From Desulfosporosinus sp. Tol-M (GTDB lineage: Bacteria > Bacillota > Desulfitobacteriia > Desulfitobacteriales > Desulfitobacteriaceae), in the NCBI GenBank assembly GCA_000770645.1, contig JQID01000146.1:1-35358 (forward strand): 35,358 bases of DNA. Direction: 5' to 3'. A program made the translations under genes and the position numbers. Position 1 is the first letter of the stretch, and every line of letters starts with the position of its first letter. The notes below the pieces were generated by a model, which worked only from the letters and a program-made list of their open reading frames with translations, was not told the DNA's origin and did not search any database. This document shows positions 23,933 through 31,573 of this stretch, one piece after another.

Positions 23933-25594
23933 TCATTTAAGCAAAAATACAATCTTTGTCATAAGTTCGCTCTCGGGTACTTCCATGAGTGAATTATAAT
24001 AAAACTCATAAACCACACCTGTTGGCTGTTGTCCATTGTCGTTGATCCATTTTACCATTGCTTCATAAACCGGCGCCATTTCCTTATATGCCCCTTTATA
24101 CATATAGACAGCCTTCTTACCTGCGGGGACTTGACTTGCGGTAATCTCACCTTTGCCCGCTAATTCTTTGGCCACAGGAAACCCTATCTCAACCTCAAGA
24201 TTTTCCATGTCCATGTTGTAATAAGCTGCAAAAGCCGTATCCGCCGGTTGTTCTCCAATTTCCCTAAGGTAGTCAATGATTAAATTGTAAGTCTTCCCCA
24301 GCTCCTGGGGCAAATTGCCGACCGAGGTAACAGTTCTTACAGAAAGAACCGGCTGTGCGGTAGTCTCAACAATTTCGAAATTGTAATTCATATTTGTATT
24401 CCTCCCAGTTTCTTTAAGTTCTTCAATTAAAGCCTTAAAGCCTGGTAATGCTTTCTCAATTGTCGAATAAGCGACACAATAGGCAATTCGAATATAACCG
24501 GGACAGCCAAATGTTGTGCCGGGAACAATGAGAATATTTTTCTGCTTGGCCAGGTTGCAGAATTCAACATCACTCTCCATTGGAGCTTTCACAAACATGT
24601 AAAATGCACCTGCGGGTTTAATACACTGATAGCCCAAGGAGGAGAGCCCCTGATAAAGAAGTTCTCGATTTCTGTTATAAGTTTCAACATTCACCTTCGC
24701 AGATAAGCACTTAGCAACGACGCGTTGAAATAACGACGGAGCATTAACGAAACCTAAAATGCGATTGGCAATATTTGCAGCTGTAATAATATCTTCATAA
24801 TCGGCAGCCTGATTCGGAATCACTAAATAGCCTATTCTTTCACCGGGTAAGGAAAGGGATTTACTGAAAGAATACCCGATTATTGTGTTCGCATAGTATT
24901 TTGATAGATAAGGCACTTCAGCATTGTCATATGCAAGTTCTCGATACGGTTCATCAGAAACGAGATAAATGTCTGTTCCAAATTCCTTTTGCTTCTCCCC
25001 CAGTATTTCAGAGAGCTTGATTATGGTTGCTTCCGAATAGATGACTCCTGTTGGATTATTGGGAGAATTAATGATAACTGCTTTAGTTAGAGGGGTGATT
25101 TTCGTCCTAAATTCTTCAAGATTAGGCTGAAAGTCAATCGTATTTGGGGATACGATAACCAATTCACCCCCATAGTTTTTCACATAGCTTCTGTATTCTC
25201 CGAAAAAGGGTGCGAAAGTAATGACTTCATCTCTTGGGTTTAGTAACGTTTTGAAAATTACGTTTAACCCGCCTGCTGCGCCAACGGTCATAAGAATATT
25301 GTCTTGTGTAAAAAAGGTGCCGAATTTAGCATTGATCGACTTTGCGATGGCTGCTCTTACTTCTTCATAACCTGAGTTATTCATATACCCATGAATGCTC
25401 ATGAGATTATCAGTCTTTAAAATCTCTAAAATCGCCTTATTTACTTCGTCAGGTGGTTCAACATTGGGGTTCCCAAGGCTAAAATCAAATACATTTTCCA
25501 CGCCATGAATTGCTGCCAGCCTTTTCCCTTCCTCAAACATGGCCCGAATAACTGAACTGTTTTGCACCTGCTCTTGCATATTAATAGATATCAT
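23933..25594 (-). CDS. Class I/II aminotransferase fused to a C-terminal GyrI-like domain
   Basis: Residues 1 to about 395 form a fold-type I PLP aminotransferase: FDFSLGNPNVEPP, INSPNNPTG, VSDEPYRELAY, the Schiff-base lysine K245 in YSFSKSLSLPGERIGY, and YIRIAY near the end. Residues 402-553 are a GyrI-like (AraC effector-binding) domain: EIVETTAQPVLSVRTVT, VEIGFPV and VYMYKGAYKEMAPVYEAMVKWI. No stop lies between them, yet GGGAGG sits 9 bases before an in-frame ATG (24391) at the start of the second domain, so a separate 152-residue protein may also be made. The enzyme probably transaminates aspartate or a similar amino acid; the GyrI-like part may bind a small ligand. ATG 25594 is chosen (AAAGG 9 bases upstream). 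Confidence 0.88.
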   Translation of the reverse strand: MISINMQEQVQNSSVIRAMFEEGKRLAAIHGVENVFDFSLGNPNVEPPDEVNKAILEILKTDNLMSIHGYMNNSGYEEVRAAIAKSINAKFGTFFTQDNILMTVGAAGGLNVIFKTLLNPRDEVITFAPFFGEYRSYVKNYGGELVIVSPNTIDFQPNLEEFRTKITPLTKAVIINSPNNPTGVIYSEATIIKLSEILGEKQKEFGTDIYLVSDEPYRELAYDNAEVPYLSKYYANTIIGYSFSKSLSLPGERIGYLVIPNQAADYEDIITAANIANRILGFVNAPSLFQRVVAKCLSAKVNVETYNRNRELLYQGLSSLGYQCIKPAGAFYMFVKAPMESDVEFCNLAKQKNILIVPGTTFGCPGYIRIAYCVAYSTIEKALPGFKALIEELKETGRNTNMNYNFEIVETTAQPVLSVRTVTSVGNLPQELGKTYNLIIDYLREIGEQPADTAFAAYYNMDMENLEVEIGFPVAKELAGKGEITASQVPAGKKAVYMYKGAYKEMAPVYEAMVKWINDNGQQPTGVVYEFYYNSLMEVPESELMTKIVFLLK

Positions 25595-25611
25595 GGCATT
25601 CAACCTTTCTT

Positions 25612-25977
25612 CTATTTATTTGATCTACGGTTATTACTTTCTTCTTCTCCCTCCGGCAACTTCACAGCAAAGTGGGCACCCTCAAGAATCTGTGCCAAAA
25701 CATGGAACGGAGTAGTTGCCACTTCCCGGTACATCCTTTGAGTGTAGACGTGTCTAACGTTGGGAAACTCTTGCTTAAACAAACGCCGGGCTTTGTCTCC
25801 GGCATCATCAGCATCCAAAAGTACGCAGACCTCATCCCCACTATACTCTATCATCAACTCTTCAAACTTATCCGGCCCCAACGTACCATAGGTGCAGACT
25901 ATCTCCACCGGTTCGTCCAAAATCTGTTCCAACCGCTTTTTGTCGGTTTTCCCTTCTACAATAATAACTCTGCTCAT
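25612..25977 (-). CDS. Toprim domain protein (RNase M5/OLD-like small protein)
   Basis: A 121-residue protein that is nearly all Toprim domain. The catalytic Glu is in VIIVEGKTDKKRL, and the DxD pair in VCVLLDADDAGDKARR. Toprim proteins of this size include RNase M5 and primase-like fragments, but the C-terminal RNA-binding part of RNase M5 is missing. A role in nucleic acid cleavage is possible, not shown. ATG 25977 follows AGGTGG. It lies between the MFS gene (71-base gap) and the aminotransferase (17-base gap). A decayed fragment of a second copy is at 34536-34592. Confidence 0.8.
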   Translation of the reverse strand: MSRVIIVEGKTDKKRLEQILDEPVEIVCTYGTLGPDKFEELMIEYSGDEVCVLLDADDAGDKARRLFKQEFPNVRHVYTQRMYREVATTPFHVLAQILEGAHFAVKLPEGEEESNNRRSNK

Positions 25978-26048
25978 TAATCCACCTATACTTTCGGTCA
26001 CAGCGCTGTTCGGTTATTTCCCGGCAGCTCTTAGAGACCATGCGTTTA

Positions 26049-27149
26049 TTAATTCAGTTGGGTTGTATTATTTCCTTTCCAATAGAATATCAGCATAAGC
26101 ATAGCCGCGATTAGTGCCATGATTGACCCATAGTAAAACGGCGCACTGTTATTGACATGATCATAAAGCAGACCTGCAAGAACACTGGCAGGGAGTAATG
26201 TTATTCCTACAAGACAATTGTACAGTCCAAGACCTGTGCCTCTTTTATTCTTATCAATTAAATCTGAAACCAAGGCCTTCTGAATCCCATCCGTTGCCGC
26301 ACTATAAAGGCCATATAAAGCAAAAAGCAAAATAAGAACACTTTGACTGTTGGTTCTGCCAAAACCGAAGTAAATAATTGCAAAGAGTAAATAACCAAAG
26401 ATAATTAGTCTTTCCCTGCCTATTTTGTCTGATAATATACCCGCAGGAACCGAACACATTACTGAAACGGAGTTGAATATAAGATAAATAACTGGGATAA
26501 AAGCATCCTGAACTCCAATATCACTAGCTTTAATAAGCAGTAAGGCATCAGTCGAATTGCCCAGCGTAAATATAAATATGATTCCAAGAAAAGCATAATA
26601 TTTTGGAGAAAAGTCCTTTAAAGTAATCTTACCAAGGCAATCCGCCTTATCTCTTTTTGCTTCTTTCACAAAAAAGATTAATGAAATCAGACCTAATAAA
26701 CCAGGTATTGCTGCAAATATAAATACTTTACGGTAGTCACCCGGAAAAAGTGCCAAGATTCCAAAAGCCAGAAGCGGACCAAGTATTGCTCCGCTATTAT
26801 CCATAGCTTTATGAAAACCAAAACTCTTCCCCTTCGTGTTATCCTCCGAGGAACCGGCAATTACACTATCTCTCGGGGCTGTTCTTATCCCTTTGCCAAC
26901 TCTTTCGGTGAATCGAATAATAAGTACCTGCAGCGGAGAAGTAACAATTGAGAACAATGGAGATAGTATTGCGGTAAATGCATAGCCGATGATCATAAAA
27001 GGCTTGTTCTTGCCAATTTTGTCACTCCACCAGCCTGATAAGGCTTTAAGCACGGAGGCAGTGCTTTCTGCTATTCCTTCAATTAAGGAAATTTCTGTTT
27101 TCGTTGCCCCTAAGGTCATTAAAAACAACGGCATGATCGCATAGACCAT
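26049..27149 (-). CDS. MFS transporter, start codon uncertain
   Basis: At least 366 residues with about 11 hydrophobic segments. The loop WWSDKIGKNKP after helix 2 is the MFS G-x-x-x-D-R/K-like motif, with a second copy, GILSDKIGRERL, in the C-terminal half. Substrate unknown; this subgroup resembles drug or metabolite exporters. The reading frame stays open upstream to about 27254 and encodes ILGLERNIFFVGITSFFTD, which belongs to helix 1 of this family, but there is no ATG, GTG or TTG there. Either a rare start (ATT or CTG) is used, the start has been lost, or translation begins at ATG 27149 without helix 1. Confidence 0.82.
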   Translation of the reverse strand: MVYAIMPLFLMTLGATKTEISLIEGIAESTASVLKALSGWWSDKIGKNKPFMIIGYAFTAILSPLFSIVTSPLQVLIIRFTERVGKGIRTAPRDSVIAGSSEDNTKGKSFGFHKAMDNSGAILGPLLAFGILALFPGDYRKVFIFAAIPGLLGLISLIFFVKEAKRDKADCLGKITLKDFSPKYYAFLGIIFIFTLGNSTDALLLIKASDIGVQDAFIPVIYLIFNSVSVMCSVPAGILSDKIGRERLIIFGYLLFAIIYFGFGRTNSQSVLILLFALYGLYSAATDGIQKALVSDLIDKNKRGTGLGLYNCLVGITLLPASVLAGLLYDHVNNSAPFYYGSIMALIAAMLMLIFYWKGNNTTQLN

Positions 27150-27410
27150 TTTTGTTGTAGTATCCGTAAAAAAGCTGGTAATTCCAACAAAAAAAATATT
27201 CCGTTCAAGTCCCAGAATCTTTTTTTCTTTTCTACTATCTCCAGTAATTAGTAATCACCACCTAGGACCAAAAATATTTCCCATATACCATACCATAACT
27301 AAGGCAATCGAACAATGCTTAGGAAAGTGTTCCGGACGGGGGCCATAAAACGAGCAGTTCCTAACCCGACGAAATGCAAAAAAAGGTCCCCTCCCTCAAC
27401 TTATGCATTC

Positions 27411-27435
27411 TGTACATTATGGTCATACTGTACAT
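27411..27435. promoter_or_regulatory. TGTACAT direct repeats upstream of the toxin-antitoxin pair
   Basis: TGTACAT occurs at 27411-27417 and 27429-27435, 18 bases apart, each holding the self-complementary TGTACA. Spacing of under two helical turns upstream of an antitoxin gene fits an autoregulatory operator. Confidence 0.5.
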
Positions 27436-27479
27436 GGAGTGCGGCATATGATATTATTGGAGGTGAGGGAGGAATGACC

Positions 27480-27899
27480 ATGTTAACCGAATTACAGTTT
27501 ACTGAAGCAAGGAATCAATTCTCAACCCTGTATGACTCTGTATTCAACTCTTTTAACCCCGCAATTGTTAAAAGAAAACAAACTGAACAAGTTGCAATGC
27601 TTCGAGTGGATCTGCTCAAGATGGTACTTGAAGACTACAAATTAATTCCGGAAATTATTCAAGAAGACGATAGATCAATAACACTTGCACTTGATGCTCT
27701 TGAGATTTATGTTAATAACTCGACATTAGAATTAGCCGCTAAGGACTTGGTCGAAGACATTAAAGTATATGCCCAAGATTATTCAAGCCATTCCCAATTA
27801 TTTCTTCATGCCCCAAACCGTACACACCATTTCCCATATGTATTAAGAATTATGCTATGTGAAAACGATGAAGAAATCCGCACTTTGATAAGGTTGTAA
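27480..27899 (+). CDS. Phd/YefM-like antitoxin
   Basis: A 139-residue protein. The N-terminus LTELQFTEARNQFSTLYDSVFN follows the Phd/YefM pattern (a strand, then the helix that binds DNA and forms dimers), and QTEQVAMLRVDLLKMVLEDY matches the rest of that domain. The acidic middle and the long C-terminal part (about 90-139, HSQLFLHAPNRTHHFPYVLRIML) are longer than usual and may neutralise the toxin. ATG 27480 is chosen because GGAGG lies 7 bases before it. Three bases separate its stop from the toxin start. Confidence 0.75.
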   Translation: MLTELQFTEARNQFSTLYDSVFNSFNPAIVKRKQTEQVAMLRVDLLKMVLEDYKLIPEIIQEDDRSITLALDALEIYVNNSTLELAAKDLVEDIKVYAQDYSSHSQLFLHAPNRTHHFPYVLRIMLCENDEEIRTLIRL

Positions 27900-27902
27900 G
27901 CT

Positions 27903-28127
27903 ATGGCACCAAAGTTTGGAGATTTGAAGCGTTATTGCGATAAGAACGGTTGGGTCATGGTACGTAACACAGATCATTGGTACTATGAAAAAGTCCTGAA
28001 TGATGGAACTCTTCTACGAACAAAAATAAGCCATGCAGTTAGTAAAGAGATTCCTAAGAATCTATGGGATAGAATTTTGCGCAAACAACTGCATGTAAAT
28101 GAGAAAGACTTCTGGAAAGGGCTTTAA
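27903..28127 (+). CDS. HicA-like toxin
   Basis: A 74-residue protein with the HicA-type layout: helix FGDLKRYCDKNGW, strand VMVRNTDHWYYEKV with the candidate catalytic H25, strand GTLLRTKISH, and helix KNLWDRILRKQL. HicA toxins use a dsRBD-like fold and a single His to cleave mRNA. The family match is by pattern; similar genes are often labelled cytotoxic translational repressor. Its partner upstream is Phd/YefM-like, not the HicB usual for HicA. Confidence 0.7.
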   Translation: MAPKFGDLKRYCDKNGWVMVRNTDHWYYEKVLNDGTLLRTKISHAVSKEIPKNLWDRILRKQLHVNEKDFWKGL

Positions 28128-28178
28128 TTTGGTCTTCAAGGAGGTCTTTTTCTTATAACCCGCCGGACAACTCCGATA

Positions 28179-28271
28179 GGGACATTTCACTTAACGTTCT
28201 AGTTTTCGCGAAGTCCACCCCAAAACAGCCCCACATAGATTTCGCGAAAACTTAGTTACCCGAAGTGTCCC
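28179..28271. mobile_element. 93-bp inverted-repeat element (MITE-like)
   Basis: GGGACA at the left end and TGTCCC at the right begin imperfect inverted repeats of about 38 bases. They share the inner block AGTTTTCGCGAA, found inverted at 28202-28213 and within 28240-28253. No coding capacity. It could be the fused ends of a deleted insertion sequence or a MITE. Confidence 0.55.
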
Positions 28272-28360
28272 CCTTGTAAGGAATACTTGCACAAACAGGC
28301 TTTATATACTGAACCCTGTAGGTGAGACACGAATCTGAAAAATTAGGTTATAATGGTAAC

Positions 28361-28675
28361 ATGAGTAAAACAGGAAACGTTTTAGCCCAGAATTTAAAGC
28401 TGAAGTAGTTCTTCAATTACTACGGGAAGAAAACACAGTCAACGAGTTAGCTGCCAAGCATCAGATCAGTCCAGTCGTGATTGGTCGTTGGAAGACTGAG
28501 TTTATGCAACGAGCGTCTGAAGTGTTTAAGAAGGGGCCCTCTGATGCCGAACAAGCTCTCGCAGAGAAGGAAGAGCTGGTTCAGCAGATACATCGTAGAT
28601 TATGAACTATCGAGCACACTTGAAAAAGGCTTTGTTATGACCTGTCTGAAACGAGCTTTGATTAAACAGAAAGCG
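28361..28675 (+). pseudogene. IS3-family transposase remnant
   Basis: OrfA begins at ATG 28361, but one A is missing near 28375, so the frame breaks at once. The restored frame reads PEFKAEVVLQLLREENTVNE, then LAAKHQISPVVIGRWKTEFM and AEKEELVQQIHRRL, the helix-turn-helix and leucine-zipper part of IS3-family OrfA. At about 28596 it jumps to an inner piece of OrfB (VDYELSSTLEKGFVMTCLKR), an internal deletion of most of the integrase. The remnant then runs straight into the 3' end of the RND pump gene. Confidence 0.8.
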
Positions 28676-31571
28676 AGTTGGTTGTGGTGTGTTTCCTGCC
28701 AAACCGGTTCCTTGCATCATCCAAAAATGTATACATGACCGGGACCACAACCAGGGTTAGAAGCGTCGAGGTAATCAGGCCTCCGATAACCGCATAGGCC
28801 ATTGGCGAACGAAATGAGGCACCCGCGCCGCCTTCGACGATAATCGGAATCATGCTGAAAATCATGGCCAGCGTTGTCATCAGGATCGGCCTTAAACGGA
28901 TGGCCGCCGCGTCCAGGATGGCTTCCTGACGCGTTGCGCCTTCCTGCCTGCGCTGCCGGGTGAAGTCAATCAGCAGGATAGCGTTTTTGGTTACCAGGCC
29001 CATCAGCAAAACGATACCGATCATCGCCACGAAGCTGAGTTCTTTATGCCCGGCCAGAAGACCAAGGACGGCACCGATAATAGCCAGGGGGAGCGAGAAC
29101 ATGATGGATAGCGGGTCGACGAAGCTTTCAAATTGAGCCGCCAGAATCAGGAAGATGAACAAGGCGCCGAGGATCAGGGCGATGACAATACCGTCGGTAA
29201 CTTCGGTCATCAGCGAATTAATCCCGGTGGCAGTTAAGCTGATGCCTTCGGGTAGGCCAATATCTTTAACTGCCTGCTGGAAAGCTTTGTCGAAATCTCC
29301 AGGGGTGATGCCCACAACATTGGCGGAAATCTGGATCTCCCTTTCCTTGTCAAAGCGGTTGATGGTCGCAGCGGAGGTCATAAATACCTGATCCGTCACC
29401 TGGGTGAGCGGCACAAGGATGGTATTGTCATATTCCGTATTGCTGCCCGGGACGTAGATACCGTTGAAACTGCTTAAGCTTTGCCGGTCTTCGGGCTTCA
29501 GTTTTACCGTCACATCATAGCGTTCGCCATTTTCCTCATATTGTCCAACGGTAACGCCGTTGTATAAAATGCGCAGGGTGCTCCCCGCCATTGCCGGATT
29601 GACGCCCAGGTCTTCCGCCTTGTCCCGGTCAACCTGAAGCTGTGCTTCGGGGCTGCCTGTTTTATAGCTTAGGTTGACATCTGCGGCACCCGGCAGATCC
29701 TGGACAGCAGCCTTCAGCTTCTGCGCGTACTGTTGGAGAGCTTTAAAGTCATGGCCGGTAATATGGTAAGCAAAATCCTCGTGACCGACACTGCCGATTG
29801 TGGCAATTGAACTGTTGCCGGTGATGGAAAAACTAAGCCCGGGTATTTTTTGCAGGCTGCTTCTCATCCCGGCCACGATCTCTTCGATCGGTTCTTCCCT
29901 CTGGTCGCTGCCGTTGACTTTGACATACATGGAGACCTGATCCGCTTCCACGGTGGCATAGGTATAAAGCACCTGCGGGAACGCTTTAACTGCCGCCTCC
30001 ATTTCCCCGGCCATGGCACCGGCTTTTTCCAGGGACAAGCCGGAATCCAGCGAAGCCTGAATATTGATTTCGCCTTTGTCCTCTGTCGGCAGGAAGGACA
30101 TGCCTAAAGACGGCAGTGTGACGACACTTAAGATCAGTAAAACCGAGGCGATGAACACGACGCTCAGCCTGTGCTTTAAGGACCATTTCAAAAGCCCGGC
30201 GTATTTTTCCCCCAGTTTTTTGAACAAGCGATTGAACCATAATATAAATTTCCCAATACGCCCCTTAATCGTGATGCCATGTTCCCCGCCGACGTTTAAA
30301 TATCCGGACGCCAGCATGGGTACCAGCGTAAAGGACACAAACAACGAGATCAGGACGCTGAAGGCGACAGTTAGCCCGAACTCCCGCAGGTAGCTTGCCA
30401 AAATGCCGTTCATCATAGCCACCGGCAAGAATACCGCTACAATGGTCAGCGTGGTGGCGAGAACCGCCAGGCCGATTTCCGTAGTTCCTTCCTGGGCGGC
30501 CTGAAAAGGCGATTTGCCCATCTTCATATGCCGGACGATATTTTCAATGACCACAATGGCGTCATCGATCAACAAACCGATGGACAGCGCCAAGGCCACC
30601 AGGGTAATCAGATTCAGCGTAAAACCCATCAGCTTCATGATGATAAACGTGGCAACAATCGAGGTAGGAAGCGCCAGGGAGGTAATGACGGTGCTGGCGC
30701 CATTGCCCAGGAATAGGAAAATAACCAAGACGGCGATGATGCATCCTTCGATCAGCGTTTTCTCCACGTTCGTGACCTGCTCGTGAATCATCATGGAGTT
30801 GTCCTTGACAATGTCGATCGTAATTCCCGGGGGCAGGTTCTTTTGAATGGTTTCGATTTCTTGTTTGATGGCCTCGGCCACTTCAACCGTGTTGGCCCCG
30901 GATTGTTTCACAACGTCAATCCCGACGGCCTTCCGCCCGTTATAAAGCGAGATGCTGTCCATCTCTTTGCTCCCAGCCGTGACTCTTAAGGCATTCATTT
31001 TTTGCTTATCCAGCAGGATCTGGATCTCCCGTTCCTGCTCGCCGTAGACATGGACGGAGCCGACGCCCTTCACAGTGCTCAGCCGCACGCTAATCGTATT
31101 GTTGACAACCTCAGACAATTTTTTGTCCCCGGCCGGGTCGGTAACCGCCAGTGACACAATCGGCTGGGCCGTCATATCATACGCGGCGACAACCGGTTCC
31201 TGGATATCCTGAGGCAATTCACCGCGAATGGCCCCCATTTTATCCTTTACTTCCTGAACCGCTTCGGCCGCCGGTTTTTCCAGAATAAACTGCACTACCG
31301 TAACGGATACACTGTCTCTTACCGTGGAAGTGATTTCATCCACGCCCGAGATCTGTCCCACCGTATCCTCCACTTTCCGGGTCACCTTGGTTTCGATCTG
31401 GTCCGGCGCGACACCCGGCTGAACCACGACAACCGAAACGACGGGCATATCAACTTCGGTCAAATCGTTGATGGGCAGTCCGATGAACGAGGCTGCGCCG
31501 GTCACCATTAGAGCGATAATAATTACTATCGTAAAAGTGGGGCGTTTCAGGCTCAAATCTGCCAAAAACAT
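28662..31571 (-). CDS. RND multidrug efflux pump (HAE1/AcrB type) with internal deletion
   Basis: A 969-residue inner-membrane transporter. Hallmarks are the N-terminal helix after KRPTFTIVIIIALM, LALSIGLLIDDAIVVIENI in TM4 (proton-relay Asp pair), the second-half segment MIGIVLLMGLVTKNAILLIDF in TM10 and the final LTLVVVPVMYTFLDD. It is about 60 residues short: MNALRVTA jumps directly to GSKEMDSISLYNGRKAVGIDV near residue 199, removing most of the DN docking subdomain of the porter region while staying in frame. Its stop codon lies in the adjoining IS remnant, so the last residues (about TTTNSLSV) may be IS-derived. ATG 31571 is 3 bases after the MFP stop. Function as a pump is uncertain. 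Confidence 0.9.
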   Translation of the reverse strand: MFLADLSLKRPTFTIVIIIALMVTGAASFIGLPINDLTEVDMPVVSVVVVQPGVAPDQIETKVTRKVEDTVGQISGVDEITSTVRDSVSVTVVQFILEKPAAEAVQEVKDKMGAIRGELPQDIQEPVVAAYDMTAQPIVSLAVTDPAGDKKLSEVVNNTISVRLSTVKGVGSVHVYGEQEREIQILLDKQKMNALRVTAGSKEMDSISLYNGRKAVGIDVVKQSGANTVEVAEAIKQEIETIQKNLPPGITIDIVKDNSMMIHEQVTNVEKTLIEGCIIAVLVIFLFLGNGASTVITSLALPTSIVATFIIMKLMGFTLNLITLVALALSIGLLIDDAIVVIENIVRHMKMGKSPFQAAQEGTTEIGLAVLATTLTIVAVFLPVAMMNGILASYLREFGLTVAFSVLISLFVSFTLVPMLASGYLNVGGEHGITIKGRIGKFILWFNRLFKKLGEKYAGLLKWSLKHRLSVVFIASVLLILSVVTLPSLGMSFLPTEDKGEINIQASLDSGLSLEKAGAMAGEMEAAVKAFPQVLYTYATVEADQVSMYVKVNGSDQREEPIEEIVAGMRSSLQKIPGLSFSITGNSSIATIGSVGHEDFAYHITGHDFKALQQYAQKLKAAVQDLPGAADVNLSYKTGSPEAQLQVDRDKAEDLGVNPAMAGSTLRILYNGVTVGQYEENGERYDVTVKLKPEDRQSLSSFNGIYVPGSNTEYDNTILVPLTQVTDQVFMTSAATINRFDKEREIQISANVVGITPGDFDKAFQQAVKDIGLPEGISLTATGINSLMTEVTDGIVIALILGALFIFLILAAQFESFVDPLSIMFSLPLAIIGAVLGLLAGHKELSFVAMIGIVLLMGLVTKNAILLIDFTRQRRQEGATRQEAILDAAAIRLRPILMTTLAMIFSMIPIIVEGGAGASFRSPMAYAVIGGLITSTLLTLVVVPVMYTFLDDARNRFGRKHTTTNSLSV

Positions 31572-31573
31572 TC

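Noticed and set aside
29155..30989. Several plus-strand frames opposite the RND pump
   Set aside because: They are complements of conserved pump coding sequence with high GC; none has a ribosome site or own features.
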